Assembly (NCBI GenBank): GCA_035480955.1
Contig: DATIHF010000079.1
Span: 1 to 5,524 of the forward strand
DNA from: DATIHF01 sp035480955
GTDB lineage: Bacteria > Patescibacteriota > Microgenomatia > Woykebacterales > RBG-16-39-9b
Length of the DNA: 5,524 bases
Direction of reading: 5' to 3'
Shown here: positions 5,471 through 5,524 of the stretch, piece after piece
How positions within the stretch are numbered: the first letter of the stretch is position 1
How the letters are laid out: every line of letters begins with the position of its first letter
Made by a program: the position numbers and the translations under genes
The notes under the pieces: model-generated
Seen by the model: the letters and a program-made list of their open reading frames with translations, nothing else
Databases searched by the model: none
What the model was told of the DNA's origin: nothing

Positions 5471-5524
5471 ACGTTCTCACCCCCCTTCAATGCGAAATCA
5501 GAATTACAGAATTTTGAATTTGTC
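5471..5524 (-). other. Partial upstream region of the first pilin gene
   Basis: This 54-base AT-rich stretch holds the ribosome binding site of the pilin at 5470-5030 and, further upstream, no part of a recognisable gene. A TGTAAT on the minus strand could be a -10 box, but its -35 partner would lie at or beyond the edge of the window, so no promoter is called. Confidence 0.4.
5477..5487 (-). promoter_or_regulatory. Near-consensus Shine-Dalgarno of the first pilin gene
   Basis: On the minus strand AAGGGGGGTGA ends 6 bases before the ATG at 5470. Its GGGGGTGA differs at one base from GGAGGTGA, the complement of the 16S rRNA tail. It fixes the start of the major-pilin-like gene and is clearly stronger than anything before the other seven genes. 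Confidence 0.7.

Noticed and set aside
5500..5524. Promoter for the whole cluster at the right edge
   Set aside because: A possible -10 box (TGTAAT) is visible, but the -35 region would lie at or beyond the edge, so it cannot be judged.

Overview
The window is one arm of a type IV pilus locus. Every gene is on the minus strand, so transcription runs from high to low coordinates. In that order there are seven consecutive genes for prepilin-like proteins, followed by the N-terminal 225 residues of PilM, the actin-like cytoplasmic protein of the pilus inner-membrane platform, which runs off the left edge. Each pilin-like product has a short charged leader, a Lys-Gly (once Lys-Ala) prepilin-peptidase site and a single hydrophobic helix of about 20-25 residues, followed by a small exported domain.

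The style suggests a Candidate Phyla Radiation (Patescibacteria) bacterium, perhaps Microgenomates-like. Signs are the N-terminus with FTLIELLVV and AIIAIL, the Gln-start pilins with GQGIVEL, a PilX-like protein reading KGQVLV with AAESGVEDGL, moderate-to-low GC, and very tight packing. This is an inference from protein style, not a database match. All seven visible genes end at ordinary TAA, TAG or TGA stops and none contains an in-frame TGA, which argues against the lineages that read TGA as glycine.

Layout in transcription order: a short upstream region with a near-consensus Shine-Dalgarno (5471-5524); a major-pilin-like gene (5470-5030); an 86-base AT-rich gap holding a long imperfect hairpin; a second pilin with Ala at -1 (4943-4434); a GspG-like pseudopilin that lacks Glu+5 (4441-3923, overlapping 8 bases); a Cys-rich Gln-start pilin (3881-3141); a GspJ/PilW-like minor pilin (3144-2632, joined by an ATGA overlap); a paralogue of the Cys-rich pilin (2627-1773, 4-base gap); a PilX-like protein (1733-741); and pilM (676 to the left edge). 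Three gaps (3882-3922, 1734-1772 and 677-740) carry promoter-like sequences with the same 18-base spacer.

Taken together, the first one or two genes probably supply the filament. The remaining five look like a minor-pilin set that would prime assembly and form the tip. PilM begins the platform module, and pilN and pilO would be expected beyond the left edge. No mobile element, RNA gene or CRISPR array was seen. The locus is recognisable in type; the points worth following are the split signal-peptide classes, the Glu+5-less subunits, the duplicated Cys-rich pilins, even cysteine counts in all seven exported proteins, and the hairpin and promoter-like elements.
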